NCBI RefSeq assembly: GCF_009695775.1
Contig: NZ_VUNG01000005.1
Location: forward strand, 89,539 to 153,538
Length of the DNA: 64,000 nucleotides
Direction of reading: 5' to 3'
Source of the DNA: Hallella mizrahii
GTDB lineage: Bacteria; Bacteroidota; Bacteroidia; Bacteroidales; Bacteroidaceae
The position numbers and the translations under genes were made by a program. The notes beneath the pieces are model-generated. The model saw only the letters and a list, made by a program, of their open reading frames with translations. It did no database searches and was not told the origin of the DNA. Below, one piece after another: positions 34,282-43,242 of the stretch (position 1 is the stretch's first letter; every line of letters starts with the position of its first letter).

Positions 34282-35571
34282 TCAATGCAACTTCTTGAAC
34301 TGACGGATCACGCCGCTGATGATGCGAAGCGTGGAGCTGTCGCAGTCGAAAACCGAGTTGAGCCCCTGCTGCTCCTGTGCAGGGTCGTTGGTGTATGGAT
34401 CCCCCACCTGCCACTGCTCATGGCGCGGCCGGGCTTCCCCACCCCATCCCCAGAAGTTGCAGCCGGCGAAGCATCCGCCCCGACGGGCATTGTCGGCCAC
34501 AAGCTGGAAGACATATTTATAATAGGTGTCGCGCCCCACCGTGGGAGAGCCCGGACGGAAGCTCATGCCATCGCGCGGATAGCCAAACTCCTCCATGACA
34601 AGGGGCTTGCCCAGCCGCTGGCAGATGGCAAGATGGCGCGAGATGTAGTCCCGGGTGTTGGCACAGGCGCGCGGCAGATTCTCCACCAGCGAGTCGGCTT
34701 TTGCCCATCCCCAGTTGTAGGGCCACAGATGGACATTGCAATAGTCGATATTCTTGTCGGCACAGATGCGCTCATAGCATCCGTAGTCGCCCTCGCAGCC
34801 CCACGCGCCCTCACTGCCGATGGAGATGAGATGGTGCTTGTCGATGCTGCGGATGAGTGCCGAGGTCTGGCTGAGCCACTGCTCAAAGGCTGGGATGGCC
34901 TCCTTGGAGAAGGCACGCGGCTCGTTGCCGATCTGCCACGACATGATGGCGGGGTCGTCGACATAGCGCCGATGGGTGTAGCGGTTGGTGCGGCCAAGGA
35001 TGAAGCGCACATAGTCGTAGAAGAGCTGATGGGCTTTCTCGTTGCCGGCAAACAGCTCAACAAAGTTCATAAAAGCAGGATAGCCGGCTTCGTTGGGGCG
35101 CGGTGCCTTGCCCAGCCCTGCCTGCTCGAGATAGTAGCCGTAGCCGCCGCTCCACTCCCACGAGTTGTTGAGATAGAGCACGGCGACCATCTTGCGCTTG
35201 CCCATCTGCTGAAGCAGATAGTCGAGGCCGGCGAGGATGGTATCGTTGTAGACGCCAGGAGCCTCCTGCAGCGTGGGCTCTACCTTGGTCTTCACACCAC
35301 GCTGCCCGTCAGAGCCCACAAGAATACGCAAGTTGTCGATGCCCGCCGCCTTCAGCCGGTCAAGCTCACGACACAATCGCGCGCGGTCACCGCCCTGACC
35401 CGTAGAGCCAAGAATGGCACCATACCATAGATTGGTGCCAACATAATAATAAGGTTTGCCGCCGCGAAAGAACTTGCCGCCGTGGCACTGCACATATTGG
35501 GCTTGCGCCGTAAGAGGTAACAACAATAGCATGATGAGTGCCGATAACAGATGTCGCAATGTTGAATTCAT
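34282..35571 (-). CDS. GH5 (subfamily 7-like) endo-beta-mannanase
   Basis: A 429-residue secreted endo-glycanase. The ATG at 35571 (MNSTLRHLLSALIMLLLLPLTAQAQ) gives the signal peptide; the longer in-frame form adds 16 residues before it. The first strand YYYVGTNLWYGAIL, then GIDNLRILVGSDGQ, the long NNSWEWSGGYGYYLEQAG loop, SWQIGNEPRAF with acid/base Glu 217, and KPLVMEEFGYPR with nucleophile Glu 328 are the pattern of GH5_7 mannanases. Placed before a GH3 enzyme, it suggests a small beta-mannan or glucomannan-degrading operon without its own SusC/D. Confidence 0.85.
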   Translation of the reverse strand: MNSTLRHLLSALIMLLLLPLTAQAQYVQCHGGKFFRGGKPYYYVGTNLWYGAILGSTGQGGDRARLCRELDRLKAAGIDNLRILVGSDGQRGVKTKVEPTLQEAPGVYNDTILAGLDYLLQQMGKRKMVAVLYLNNSWEWSGGYGYYLEQAGLGKAPRPNEAGYPAFMNFVELFAGNEKAHQLFYDYVRFILGRTNRYTHRRYVDDPAIMSWQIGNEPRAFSKEAIPAFEQWLSQTSALIRSIDKHHLISIGSEGAWGCEGDYGCYERICADKNIDYCNVHLWPYNWGWAKADSLVENLPRACANTRDYISRHLAICQRLGKPLVMEEFGYPRDGMSFRPGSPTVGRDTYYKYVFQLVADNARRGGCFAGCNFWGWGGEARPRHEQWQVGDPYTNDPAQEQQGLNSVFDCDSSTLRIISGVIRQFKKLH

Positions 35572-35605
35572 GATGTCATTATTAGGTTTAGAATATTCAC
35601 TTAGG

Positions 35606-35613
35606 CAAAGATA
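35606..35613 (-). promoter_or_regulatory. -7 box for the mannanase-GH3 operon
   Basis: Minus-strand TATCTTTG lies 35 bp upstream of the ATG at 35571. Confidence 0.6.
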
Positions 35614-35785
35614 CTGCAAATCATCGAAACCTCATTGCATTATCTTTGCAAATAATAGTATTTTGTTTGCAACTATTTCGCCCATGCCGCGCTTTCTTTG
35701 CCAACAGCATGACTTTTTTCATAGTTTTTTCTCTGCTATGAGCTATTTTAACGAATATTCATTGAGAAAACTCATTTTTTATTGC

Positions 35786-35793
35786 TATCTTTG
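35786..35793 (+). promoter_or_regulatory. -7 box for the fused oxidoreductase gene
   Basis: TATCTTTG lies 33 bp upstream of the ATG at 35826. Another TATCTTTG at 35641-35648 on the same strand could be a second, more distant promoter. Confidence 0.6.
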
Positions 35794-35825
35794 TACAAAA
35801 GAATAGACCAAAGACAAAGACTGAA

Positions 35826-38186
35826 ATGAACAAGATTCTTAAGAAAACACAATTCTCGGAAAAGGTGTTCTGCCTGGAGGTAGAGGCACCGCTCATCGCG
35901 CGCAGCTGCCGCCCCGGGCACTTCATCATCGTGCGCGTGGATAAGGACAGCGAGCGTGTGCCCTACACCATCGCAAAGTCCGACCCTCTCAAGGGCACGC
36001 TCACCCTCGTCGTGCAAGAGGTGGGACTGTCCTCAACCAAGCTATGCCAGCTCAATGTCGGCGACCAGGTGCAAGATATCGTGGGACCGCTCGGCAACGC
36101 TTCGAAGATTGAGAAACACGGCACCGTGGTTTGCGCCGGGGGAGGCATCGGCATTGCAGCGATCCTGCCCATCCTCACGGCACTCAAACAGGCCGGAAAC
36201 CGCGTCGTCTCGGTGCTCGCCGGACGAACGAAGAATCTTGTCATCATGGTCGATGACGTAAAAAAATACAGTGACGAGGTCATCATCATGACCGACGACG
36301 GCTCCTACGGCGAGAAAGGCGTGGTCACCGTCGGCGTGGAAGAGGTCATCAAGCGCGAGCATGTCGACAAGGTGCTTGCCATTGGGCCTCCGGTGATGAT
36401 GAAATTTACCTCGCTGCTGGCTCATAAATATGGTATACCCAACGATGTATCGCTCAACACCATCATGGTCGACGGAACCGGTATGTGCGGAGCCTGCCGT
36501 CTGACAATCGGCGGAAAGACGAAGTTTGTGTGTATCGACGGCCCAGAGTTCGACGGAGATCTCGTCGACTGGGATGAGATGATGAAGCGAATGGGGACAT
36601 TCAAAGGCGTGGAAAAAGAGGAGATGGAACACTATGAGCAACACCTCCACCACGTCGATGAAACGAAACACTGTGGGGCTTGCAACACGGCTGAAACGGT
36701 AGCAACCTCGCCCAATGACGGAAAGGAACCCGTGGAAAGCCTCGTTGACCGCAACGCCCCTTGGCGTGAGGAACTAAGGAAAAAGATGACAGCTAAGGAG
36801 CGCAAGCAAATCGTGCGCGTGAGAATGCCCGAACTCGACCCCGCCTACCGCGCCACCACTCGTACCGAGGAGGTCAACAAAGGGCTGACGCTCGACATGG
36901 CCATGGGCGAGGCACGACGCTGTCTCGACTGCGGCAAACCCAGCTGCGTCGAGGGATGCCCCGTGAACATCAACATCCCCTCGTTTATCAAGAACATCGA
37001 GCGCGGACACGTCCTCGATGCTGCCCGCGTGCTGAAGATGACCTCTGCCCTGCCCGCCGTCTGCGGCCGCGTATGCCCTCAGGAGAAACAGTGCGAGAGT
37101 CAGTGCATACACCTGAAGATGAAAGAGCCCGCCGTGGCCATCGGATATCTCGAGCGCTTCGCCGCTGACTATGAGCGCGAGAGCGGACGTGGCGTGCTGC
37201 CGGAGGTGGCACCCGCCAACGGCATCAAGGTGGCTGTCGTGGGATCAGGACCCTCAGGACTCAGCTTTGCTGGCGACATGGTGAAGAAAGGCTACGAGGT
37301 CTATGTCTTCGAGGCTCTCCACGAAATCGGAGGCGTGCTGAAATATGGCATCCCAGAATTCCGACTGCCCAACCGCATCGTTGACGTGGAAATCGACAAC
37401 TTGAGAAAGATGGGCGTGCACTTCCAAACCGACTGCATCGTGGGCAAAACCATCACGGTGAAAGATTTGGAAGAAAAGGGATTCCGAGGCATTTTCGTCG
37501 GTTCAGGAGCCGGACTGCCCAATTTCATGGACATCCCCGGTGAAAACTATATCAACGTGATGTCGAGCAACGAATATCTCACCCGCGTCAACCTCATGGA
37601 TGCGGCTAACCCCGACACCGATACGCCTATCAACATCGGTAAAAAGGTGATCGTCGTCGGCGGCGGCAACACGGCAATGGACTCCTGCCGCACGGCTAAA
37701 AGACTCGGTGCCAACGTGACACTCGTTTACCGTCGCTCCGAGGCTGAGATGCCTGCACGACTCGAAGAGGTGAAACACGCAAAGGAAGAGGGCATCCACT
37801 TCCTCACCCTACACAACCCTAAGGAGTATCTCGCTGACGAAAACGGACGCGTGCGCGCCGCTGTGCTCGACGTCATGGAACTCGGGGAGCCCGACGCCTC
37901 CGGAAGACGACGCCCGGTACCTACCGGGAAAATTGAAACCCTCGAATGCGACCAGGTCATCGTGGCGGTAGGCGTCTCGCCCAACCCACTGGTGCCAAAG
38001 AGCATCCAAGGATTGGAACTCGGACGCAAAAATACAATCGTGGTCAACGACGAAATGAGATCGAGTCAACCCGACATCTACGCCGGAGGAGACATCGTAC
38101 GCGGCGGAGCTACGGTCATACTGGCCATGGGTGACGGACGACGCGCCGCCGCCAACATGGACAAGCATCTGAAAGAAGCTAAATAG
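35826..38186 (+). CDS. Fused NfnAB-like oxidoreductase (DHODB NAD-binding subunit + glutamate synthase small subunit)
   Basis: A 786-residue cytoplasmic flavo-iron-sulfur protein. Residues 1 to about 285 are a PyrK/NfnA-like FAD/NAD(P) module: RPGHFIIVRVDKDSERVPYTIA binds FAD and GGGIGIAAILPIL binds NAD. Cys 221, 224 and 236 in GMCGACRLTI and FVCIDGP belong to a [2Fe-2S] site. Residues from about 330 are a GltD/NfnB-like module with a ferredoxin-like CLDCGKPSCVEGCPVNINIP (from Cys 366) and PAVCGRVCPQEKQCESQC, then two dinucleotide folds (VAVVGSGPSGLSFA, VIVVGGGNTAMDSCRTAKRLG). Split homologues form the NADH-dependent ferredoxin:NADP oxidoreductase. The fusion probably links NADH, NADPH and ferredoxin pools. 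Confidence 0.9.
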   Translation: MNKILKKTQFSEKVFCLEVEAPLIARSCRPGHFIIVRVDKDSERVPYTIAKSDPLKGTLTLVVQEVGLSSTKLCQLNVGDQVQDIVGPLGNASKIEKHGTVVCAGGGIGIAAILPILTALKQAGNRVVSVLAGRTKNLVIMVDDVKKYSDEVIIMTDDGSYGEKGVVTVGVEEVIKREHVDKVLAIGPPVMMKFTSLLAHKYGIPNDVSLNTIMVDGTGMCGACRLTIGGKTKFVCIDGPEFDGDLVDWDEMMKRMGTFKGVEKEEMEHYEQHLHHVDETKHCGACNTAETVATSPNDGKEPVESLVDRNAPWREELRKKMTAKERKQIVRVRMPELDPAYRATTRTEEVNKGLTLDMAMGEARRCLDCGKPSCVEGCPVNINIPSFIKNIERGHVLDAARVLKMTSALPAVCGRVCPQEKQCESQCIHLKMKEPAVAIGYLERFAADYERESGRGVLPEVAPANGIKVAVVGSGPSGLSFAGDMVKKGYEVYVFEALHEIGGVLKYGIPEFRLPNRIVDVEIDNLRKMGVHFQTDCIVGKTITVKDLEEKGFRGIFVGSGAGLPNFMDIPGENYINVMSSNEYLTRVNLMDAANPDTDTPINIGKKVIVVGGGNTAMDSCRTAKRLGANVTLVYRRSEAEMPARLEEVKHAKEEGIHFLTLHNPKEYLADENGRVRAAVLDVMELGEPDASGRRRPVPTGKIETLECDQVIVAVGVSPNPLVPKSIQGLELGRKNTIVVNDEMRSSQPDIYAGGDIVRGGATVILAMGDGRRAAANMDKHLKEAK

Positions 38187-38201
38187 ACATTCTGTTTTAA
38201 T

Positions 38202-39341
38202 ATGAAGAAAATACAGGCATGGATCCTCACGGCACTGCTCTTCGTAGCTGTGCCCGCGGGGGCTCAGAAACGAAACGCTGCGGTGAAAGGAAAGGCGGCC
38301 GCTGCGATGAGGAACAACGGAAATGGCGGAAGGCTACTCTTCAACACGCTGCTCCCCGCCACGGCGAAAGTGATGGTCATCGACAGCGTGGTCGTTGGTA
38401 AAAACGACTTCCTCAGACATATTCCTCTCAACGAGGAGGCGGGGAAACTATCCGTAAAAAGAAAAATCGGAAACAACGTATTGGCTCAATACGAAACCGA
38501 ACTGGGCGACCGACGATTCTATGCCGTGGGCGACAGCACTTCTAGTGCGCTATACATGCAGACCAAGGTAGGCGGAGAATGGAGCCAGCAGTCGTCTCTT
38601 GCCGACATCAGCGACGAGGACTATCACTACCAAAACTTTCCCTTCCTCTGCGCCGACGGTGTCACGCTCTTCTTCTCGGCAACAGGACCAAACACCATAG
38701 GCGGAAGAGACATCTTCATGACTTCATACGACAGCGACAAGGATGAGTGGCTACAACCGCAAAACTACGGACTGCCCTTCAACTCCACGGCCAACGACTA
38801 TCTCTTGGCTATCGATGACCTCGACACGCTCGGATGGCTTGTCACCGACAGACATCAGCACGCCGACAGCGTGTGTATCTACACCTTTGTACCCACTCAG
38901 GTGAGAAAAAACTTCACCGCTGACAACCTCTCTGCAACACAACTGGAGCACTTCGCGCAAATACACAGCATCGCTGATACATGGACCTTCGGCGACCGGA
39001 ATGCTGCACTGAGAAGGCGCGACGCGATGATGGCACGCGCGACAACCACCACAACACAAAACCGAACAGCGTTTGTCCTCAACGACAACACGGTTATCAC
39101 CGATGAAAAACAACTCAACTCTCCTTTGGCACGCAACCTCTTCCGGCAATGGGTGGAGCTCTGCAGCATGATCGACAACACACGAAAAAGCCTCGACGAG
39201 AAACGCAACCTCTACGCTCGAGGACAACGCGAACTCAAACAGAATATCCTCGAAAAGGAAAACAGCTTGAGACAGCAGTTGACTGACCTGCACAACGTGG
39301 CTAAAAAAATCAGAATGGCAGAAATGAAAAACAAACAATAG
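38202..39341 (+). CDS. Exported PD40/WD40-like beta-propeller protein
   Basis: A 379-residue protein with a signal peptide (ending VPAGAQ), starting 15 bp after the fused oxidoreductase gene and probably cotranscribed. The middle shows propeller-like blades: YQNFPFLCADGVTLFFSATGPNTIGGRDIFMTSYDSDKDEW, the pattern of PD40 repeats seen next to OmpA-like proteins in Bacteroidetes. YGLPFNSTANDYLLAIDDL follows. The last 80 residues are a charged helical segment (LDEKRNLYARGQRELKQNILEKENSLRQQ), likely a coiled coil. No enzymatic motif is seen. The role is unknown; it may be a periplasmic scaffold. Confidence 0.7.
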   Translation: MKKIQAWILTALLFVAVPAGAQKRNAAVKGKAAAAMRNNGNGGRLLFNTLLPATAKVMVIDSVVVGKNDFLRHIPLNEEAGKLSVKRKIGNNVLAQYETELGDRRFYAVGDSTSSALYMQTKVGGEWSQQSSLADISDEDYHYQNFPFLCADGVTLFFSATGPNTIGGRDIFMTSYDSDKDEWLQPQNYGLPFNSTANDYLLAIDDLDTLGWLVTDRHQHADSVCIYTFVPTQVRKNFTADNLSATQLEHFAQIHSIADTWTFGDRNAALRRRDAMMARATTTTTQNRTAFVLNDNTVITDEKQLNSPLARNLFRQWVELCSMIDNTRKSLDEKRNLYARGQRELKQNILEKENSLRQQLTDLHNVAKKIRMAEMKNKQ

Positions 39342-39463
39342 CTGCAAACAGTTCATGATAAAAAATACAAACTGATAACAGTAAACGTTACTGGTAAACT
39401 GTAAATGTAAACTGGCAACAGTTAGTAGACAGTCGTTATTGTATCTTTAAACCCTTGACAACC

Positions 39464-40339
39464 ATGACAAAGACAATATTTCCTGATTCTGAGCTCGTCA
39501 TCAACTCCGACGGCTCTATCTTTCATCTCCATCTCAAACCCGAGCAGCTCGCCGATAAAGTGATCCTCGTAGGCGATCCTGGACGTGTCAATCTCGTCGC
39601 CTCTCATTTCGACACAAAAGAGTGTGAGACCAGCAATCGAGAATTCCACACCATCACTGGCTACTACAAAGGAAAACGAATCACTGCACTGAGCACCGGC
39701 ATCGGATGCGACAACATTGACATTGTCATGAATGAACTGGATGCGCTCGCAAACATTGACTTCTCTTCACGTACAGAAAAATCCGCACACCGAACGCTGA
39801 CACTCGTCAGAGTGGGAACATGTGGCGGCTTGCAGCCAAACACTCCGACGGGAACCTACATCGCCAGCGTGAAAAGCATCGGATTCGACGGATTGCTCAA
39901 CTTCTATGCCGGTCGCGACGAGGCTTCTGACCTACAACTCGAAAAGGCTTTCAAAGAGCATGTCGGATGGAACCTGAAAATGGGAAACCCATATGTGGCT
40001 ACTGCTGATCCGCAGCTAATCAATACTATCGCCGCCAACGATATGGTGAAGGGCATCACCATCGCATGTGGTGGCTTCTTTGGCCCACAGGGACGACGCC
40101 TTCGCTTGCCTCTGATGGTCCCAGACCTTAATGAGAAAATTGAGAGTTTTGAATATAATGGCTTGAAAGTTAATAACTTCGAAATGGAATCCTCTGCCCT
40201 CGCCGGACTCGCTACCCTCATGGGACACAAGGCGATGACCTGCTGTATGGTGATAGCCAACCGACGGGCTAAGAAGATGGAGACAAACTATAAGGGCGAT
40301 ATTGATGGACTCATCACTTTGGTCCTCGATAGAATTTAA
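39464..40339 (+). CDS. udp: Uridine phosphorylase family nucleoside phosphorylase
   Basis: A cytoplasmic enzyme of 291 residues that splits uridine (or a related nucleoside) with phosphate. The start is placed at the ATG at 39464 rather than an upstream TTG. Family signatures: VGDPGRVN (phosphate binding), TITGYYKGKRITALSTGIGCDNIDIVMNELDAL, LVRVGTCGGLQPNTP (phosphate and ribose pocket), and NNFEMESSALAGLATLMGH, which contains the Met-Glu pair that binds ribose. It is slightly longer than E. coli Udp (about 253), as in Bacteroidetes homologues. Together with uridine kinase at 6695 it covers pyrimidine salvage. It is 8 bp upstream of mnmE. Confidence 0.88.
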   Translation: MTKTIFPDSELVINSDGSIFHLHLKPEQLADKVILVGDPGRVNLVASHFDTKECETSNREFHTITGYYKGKRITALSTGIGCDNIDIVMNELDALANIDFSSRTEKSAHRTLTLVRVGTCGGLQPNTPTGTYIASVKSIGFDGLLNFYAGRDEASDLQLEKAFKEHVGWNLKMGNPYVATADPQLINTIAANDMVKGITIACGGFFGPQGRRLRLPLMVPDLNEKIESFEYNGLKVNNFEMESSALAGLATLMGHKAMTCCMVIANRRAKKMETNYKGDIDGLITLVLDRI

Positions 40340-40347
40340 CAAAATAT

Positions 40348-41787
40348 ATGCAGAATTCCTATTCAGATACTATTTGCGCACTTGCAACTCCTACCGGTGG
40401 GGCTATTGCGGTGGTTCGTGTCAGCGGACCACAGGCTTTGGCCATCACCGCAAAGATTTTTCATCCGGCGTCACACAATTCCTTGATCGACGCAAAAGCC
40501 AACAGCCTCCATTATGGCACAATCCTGCCCTCGTCTGACTCTCATCCTGATTCTGAGAAAAGCAACCTGGACGAGAAAAATCAGGACGTTATCGACGATG
40601 TGGTTGTCTCCGTCTGGAGGGCTCCGCATTCTTATACCGGAGAGGATGCCGTAGAAATCAGCTGCCACGGCAGCGCATATATTGTACGGAATATCCTACA
40701 GGAACTCATCCGTTCAGGATGCCGCCAAGCTCGAAGAGGAGAGTTTACATTACGCGCTTTCCTTAATGGAAAGATGGATTTGAGCCAGGCTGAGGCTGTC
40801 GCTGACCTTATAGCCGCTGACAACAAAGCATCGCACGATATGGCCATGAGCCAGTTGAAAGGACATTTCAGTTCTGAACTCGCAAGACTTCGCGAACAGC
40901 TCCTGAAACTCACTTCCTTGCTGGAACTGGAACTCGACTTCTCGGACCATGAAGATCTCGAATTTGCTGACCGGAAGAAACTTTATGACCTTGCGCAAAA
41001 AATTAACAATAAAATCGCGACGCTGGCCAAAAGTTTTGAGACGGGACAAGCCTTGAAAAAGGGTATTCCCGTGGCTATTGTTGGAAAGACAAACGTCGGT
41101 AAGTCCACATTGCTCAATCAACTGCTGAATGAAGACAAAGCGATTGTTAGTGATATTGATGGCACTACACGCGACACAATTGATGGCACCATAGACATCA
41201 ATGGCGTTACCTTCCGATTCATTGATACTGCCGGGATCCGGCAGACTGATGATAAAGTCGAAAAAATAGGAATCAAACGGGCGTATGAGCAGATCAACAA
41301 GGCCACTGTCATCCTTTGGGTGATAGACTCACGGCCATCTGAGGATGAGATAAAAGACTTATCTTTACATCTTGGTTATGATGTCCGTCTGCACTCTGCT
41401 GAGAATGCTTCAGACAAAGCCCTCATCGTGGTCCACAACAAAGCCGATCTCTCTCCTACTCCACTCTTCGAAGGTGAGGTCGCTATTAGCGCAAAGAAAG
41501 GCTCCCATATCAGCCTTCTCAAAGAGGTTATCTTTGGAAAAGCGAAGATTCCCGACATTTCCGAAGATACGGTTATTGTCTCCAACACCCGGCACTATGA
41601 AGCCCTGCTCCGCGCTCACGCCGATATCACTCGTGTCATAGAAGGTATGTCCACAGGCCTCAGCTCTGATCTCGTCGCCGAAGATCTCCGCCAATGTCTT
41701 GACAACCTCGCTGAAATCACGGGCGGAAAAATAACAACCGAAGAGACGCTTGGCAACATCTTCCAGCACTTCTGCATCGGAAAGTGA
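40348..41787 (+). CDS. mnmE: tRNA modification GTPase MnmE
   Basis: A GTPase that works with MnmG to install the cmnm5 group on wobble uridine of tRNAs. It has 479 residues, slightly longer than the usual 450-460 because of an insertion around residues 60-80. The N-terminal folate-binding domain starts DTICALATPTGGAIAVVRVSG. Helical regions follow, and the inserted G domain has GKTNVGKSTLLNQLL (G1, about 248), DIDGTTRDT (G2), DTAGIR (G3) and NKAD (G4). The C-terminal FCIGK carries the catalytic Cys. The gene is intact, but an integrase gene begins 243 bp after its stop codon, so its 3' end is the likely integration target. Confidence 0.97.
   Translation: MQNSYSDTICALATPTGGAIAVVRVSGPQALAITAKIFHPASHNSLIDAKANSLHYGTILPSSDSHPDSEKSNLDEKNQDVIDDVVVSVWRAPHSYTGEDAVEISCHGSAYIVRNILQELIRSGCRQARRGEFTLRAFLNGKMDLSQAEAVADLIAADNKASHDMAMSQLKGHFSSELARLREQLLKLTSLLELELDFSDHEDLEFADRKKLYDLAQKINNKIATLAKSFETGQALKKGIPVAIVGKTNVGKSTLLNQLLNEDKAIVSDIDGTTRDTIDGTIDINGVTFRFIDTAGIRQTDDKVEKIGIKRAYEQINKATVILWVIDSRPSEDEIKDLSLHLGYDVRLHSAENASDKALIVVHNKADLSPTPLFEGEVAISAKKGSHISLLKEVIFGKAKIPDISEDTVIVSNTRHYEALLRAHADITRVIEGMSTGLSSDLVAEDLRQCLDNLAEITGGKITTEETLGNIFQHFCIGK
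41770..41787 (+). other. Putative attachment site at the mnmE 3' end
   Basis: The last 18 bp of mnmE (TTCTGCATCGGAAAGTGA, encoding FCIGK and stop) are the position used as attB by SGI1-type islands in enterobacteria. Here an integrase gene lies just beyond. No second copy of this 18-mer was noticed elsewhere in the window, so the core is unproven. Confidence 0.4.
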
Positions 41788-41920
41788 TTGATTGCTAAGA
41801 AAATACAAGGAAAAGATAAAATAACGCCGTAAAACACTGATTAATAGGTTCTTAAAAATCTATAACGGTTAGCTTTATTTTTTCGTTTTATCTCTTGTTA
41901 TCAAAAAGAAATGCCTATTT

Positions 41921-41968
41921 TTGTCCCCAGTTTGTCCCCCGTGGGACAAAATTGGGGCGAGGGACAAG
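41921..41968. repeat. TTTGTCCC repeats forming a palindrome upstream of the integrase
   Basis: TTGTCCCC (41921), TTTGTCCC (41931-41938) and the inverted GGGACAAA (41943-41950) and GGGACAAG (41961-41968). The inner pair is a perfect 8-bp-arm palindrome with a 4-bp centre. Position between the attachment site and int suggests arm-type integrase or excisionase sites, or an operator for int. Confidence 0.65.
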
Positions 41969-42030
41969 AAATCAACCTGATTTAAGTTTTGATAACATTT
42001 GTATAACTCATCAAATAAAGAAGACTGATT

Positions 42031-43242
42031 ATGGCAACAAAAAGAACCACTAAGACTAAGACCGCCAGTGGCATCAACAAGGAGCCTGTCCGCTTACGCG
42101 AGAAAGTGCTTGCCAATGGCAACATCAGCCTGTACTTGGATGTCTATCGCAATGGCAGACGAAAGAAAGAGTACCTGAAGTTGTACCTTGTGCCCGAGAA
42201 GACGAAGAAGGACAAGGAACTCAACATGCAGACGCTGGCCACAGCGCAAGCCATCAAGGGAAAAAGACAGATAGAGCTCCAAAACGGCGAGTATTCCTTC
42301 ACGAGACGGTTTGCCGAGAGCACTCCCTTCCTCGGTTATTTCCGTCAGATGTGCCAGAATAGGTTCAATGCCACGGAGTCGAAAGGTAATTGGGGCAATT
42401 GGCACAGCTGTCTCAAATACCTGGAACACTATTGTGACGAGGCAACGACGTTCAAGGAAATCGACAAGGAATGGATAGAGGGGTTTAAGGATTACCTTGA
42501 CGTTGTGGAACGGGAGACCTACAAGCGGACGCGCAACAAGGACAACGGCCTCTTCCGTGGCTTGTCACAGAACTCGAAGGTGTCCTACTTCAATAAACTG
42601 CGAGCTTGCATCAACCAGGCTTACGAGGAACGAATCATTCCCATCAATCCACTGAGAGGCGTACAAGGCTTCAAGGCAGAAGATGTGGAGCGTGTGTACC
42701 TCACCATGGACGAACTGAAGGCTCTGACACGTACTCCGTGCAAGTATGAATGGATGCGTGCAGCCTTTCTCTTTTCGTGCCTTACCGGCCTACGCAAGAG
42801 CGACATAGAGAAGTTGACGTGGGGAGAAATCCACAAGTTCGAGAACTACCACCGTATTATCTTCAAGCAGAAAAAGACAGGATGCCAAGAATATCTTGAC
42901 ATCAACGCCCAGGCGTATGACCTTCTCGGCAATCCTGGTGACGAGGATGAAAAGGTCTTCTCAGGCTTCTCCTACTCTTCGCAGACACTGCTGGAGCTGA
43001 AACGCTGGTGCATTGCTGCTGGCATCCACAAGGATGTGACCTTCCATTCCGGCCGTCATACGTTTGCCGTGATGATGCTCACGCTCGGTGCAGACATCTA
43101 CACCGTCTCGAAGCTTCTTGGACACCGGTACCTTTCCACTACGGAGATTTACGCCAAGGTGGTAGACAAAAAGAAACAGAATGCCATCGACCTGATCCCA
43201 AAACTGAAAGACGATGAAGCCAAGGCAGAAAGTAGTCTATGA
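42031..43242 (+). CDS. Tyrosine recombinase / site-specific integrase
   Basis: A 403-residue DNA integrase of the phage-integrase family, type found in Bacteroidales mobilizable elements. A basic N-terminal head and an arm-binding domain (about 15-90: LREKVLANGNISLYLDVYRNGRRKKEYLKLYL) are followed by the SAM-like core-binding domain (about 95-215) and the catalytic domain. Catalytic residues visible are Arg 255 (TGLRKSD), His 339 and Arg 342 (HSGRHTFA), His 365 (LLGHRYL) and the nucleophile Tyr 374 (TTEIYAKV). Intact length and all key residues suggest an active enzyme. It lies next to the mnmE 3' end and overlaps the following gene by 29 bp. Confidence 0.95.
   Translation: MATKRTTKTKTASGINKEPVRLREKVLANGNISLYLDVYRNGRRKKEYLKLYLVPEKTKKDKELNMQTLATAQAIKGKRQIELQNGEYSFTRRFAESTPFLGYFRQMCQNRFNATESKGNWGNWHSCLKYLEHYCDEATTFKEIDKEWIEGFKDYLDVVERETYKRTRNKDNGLFRGLSQNSKVSYFNKLRACINQAYEERIIPINPLRGVQGFKAEDVERVYLTMDELKALTRTPCKYEWMRAAFLFSCLTGLRKSDIEKLTWGEIHKFENYHRIIFKQKKTGCQEYLDINAQAYDLLGNPGDEDEKVFSGFSYSSQTLLELKRWCIAAGIHKDVTFHSGRHTFAVMMLTLGADIYTVSKLLGHRYLSTTEIYAKVVDKKKQNAIDLIPKLKDDEAKAESSL

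Noticed and set aside
39342..39463. Repeated AAACTG/CAGTT phrases upstream of the uridine phosphorylase gene as an operator
   Set aside because: The phrases are short, irregularly spaced and AT-rich; they do not stand out from chance.
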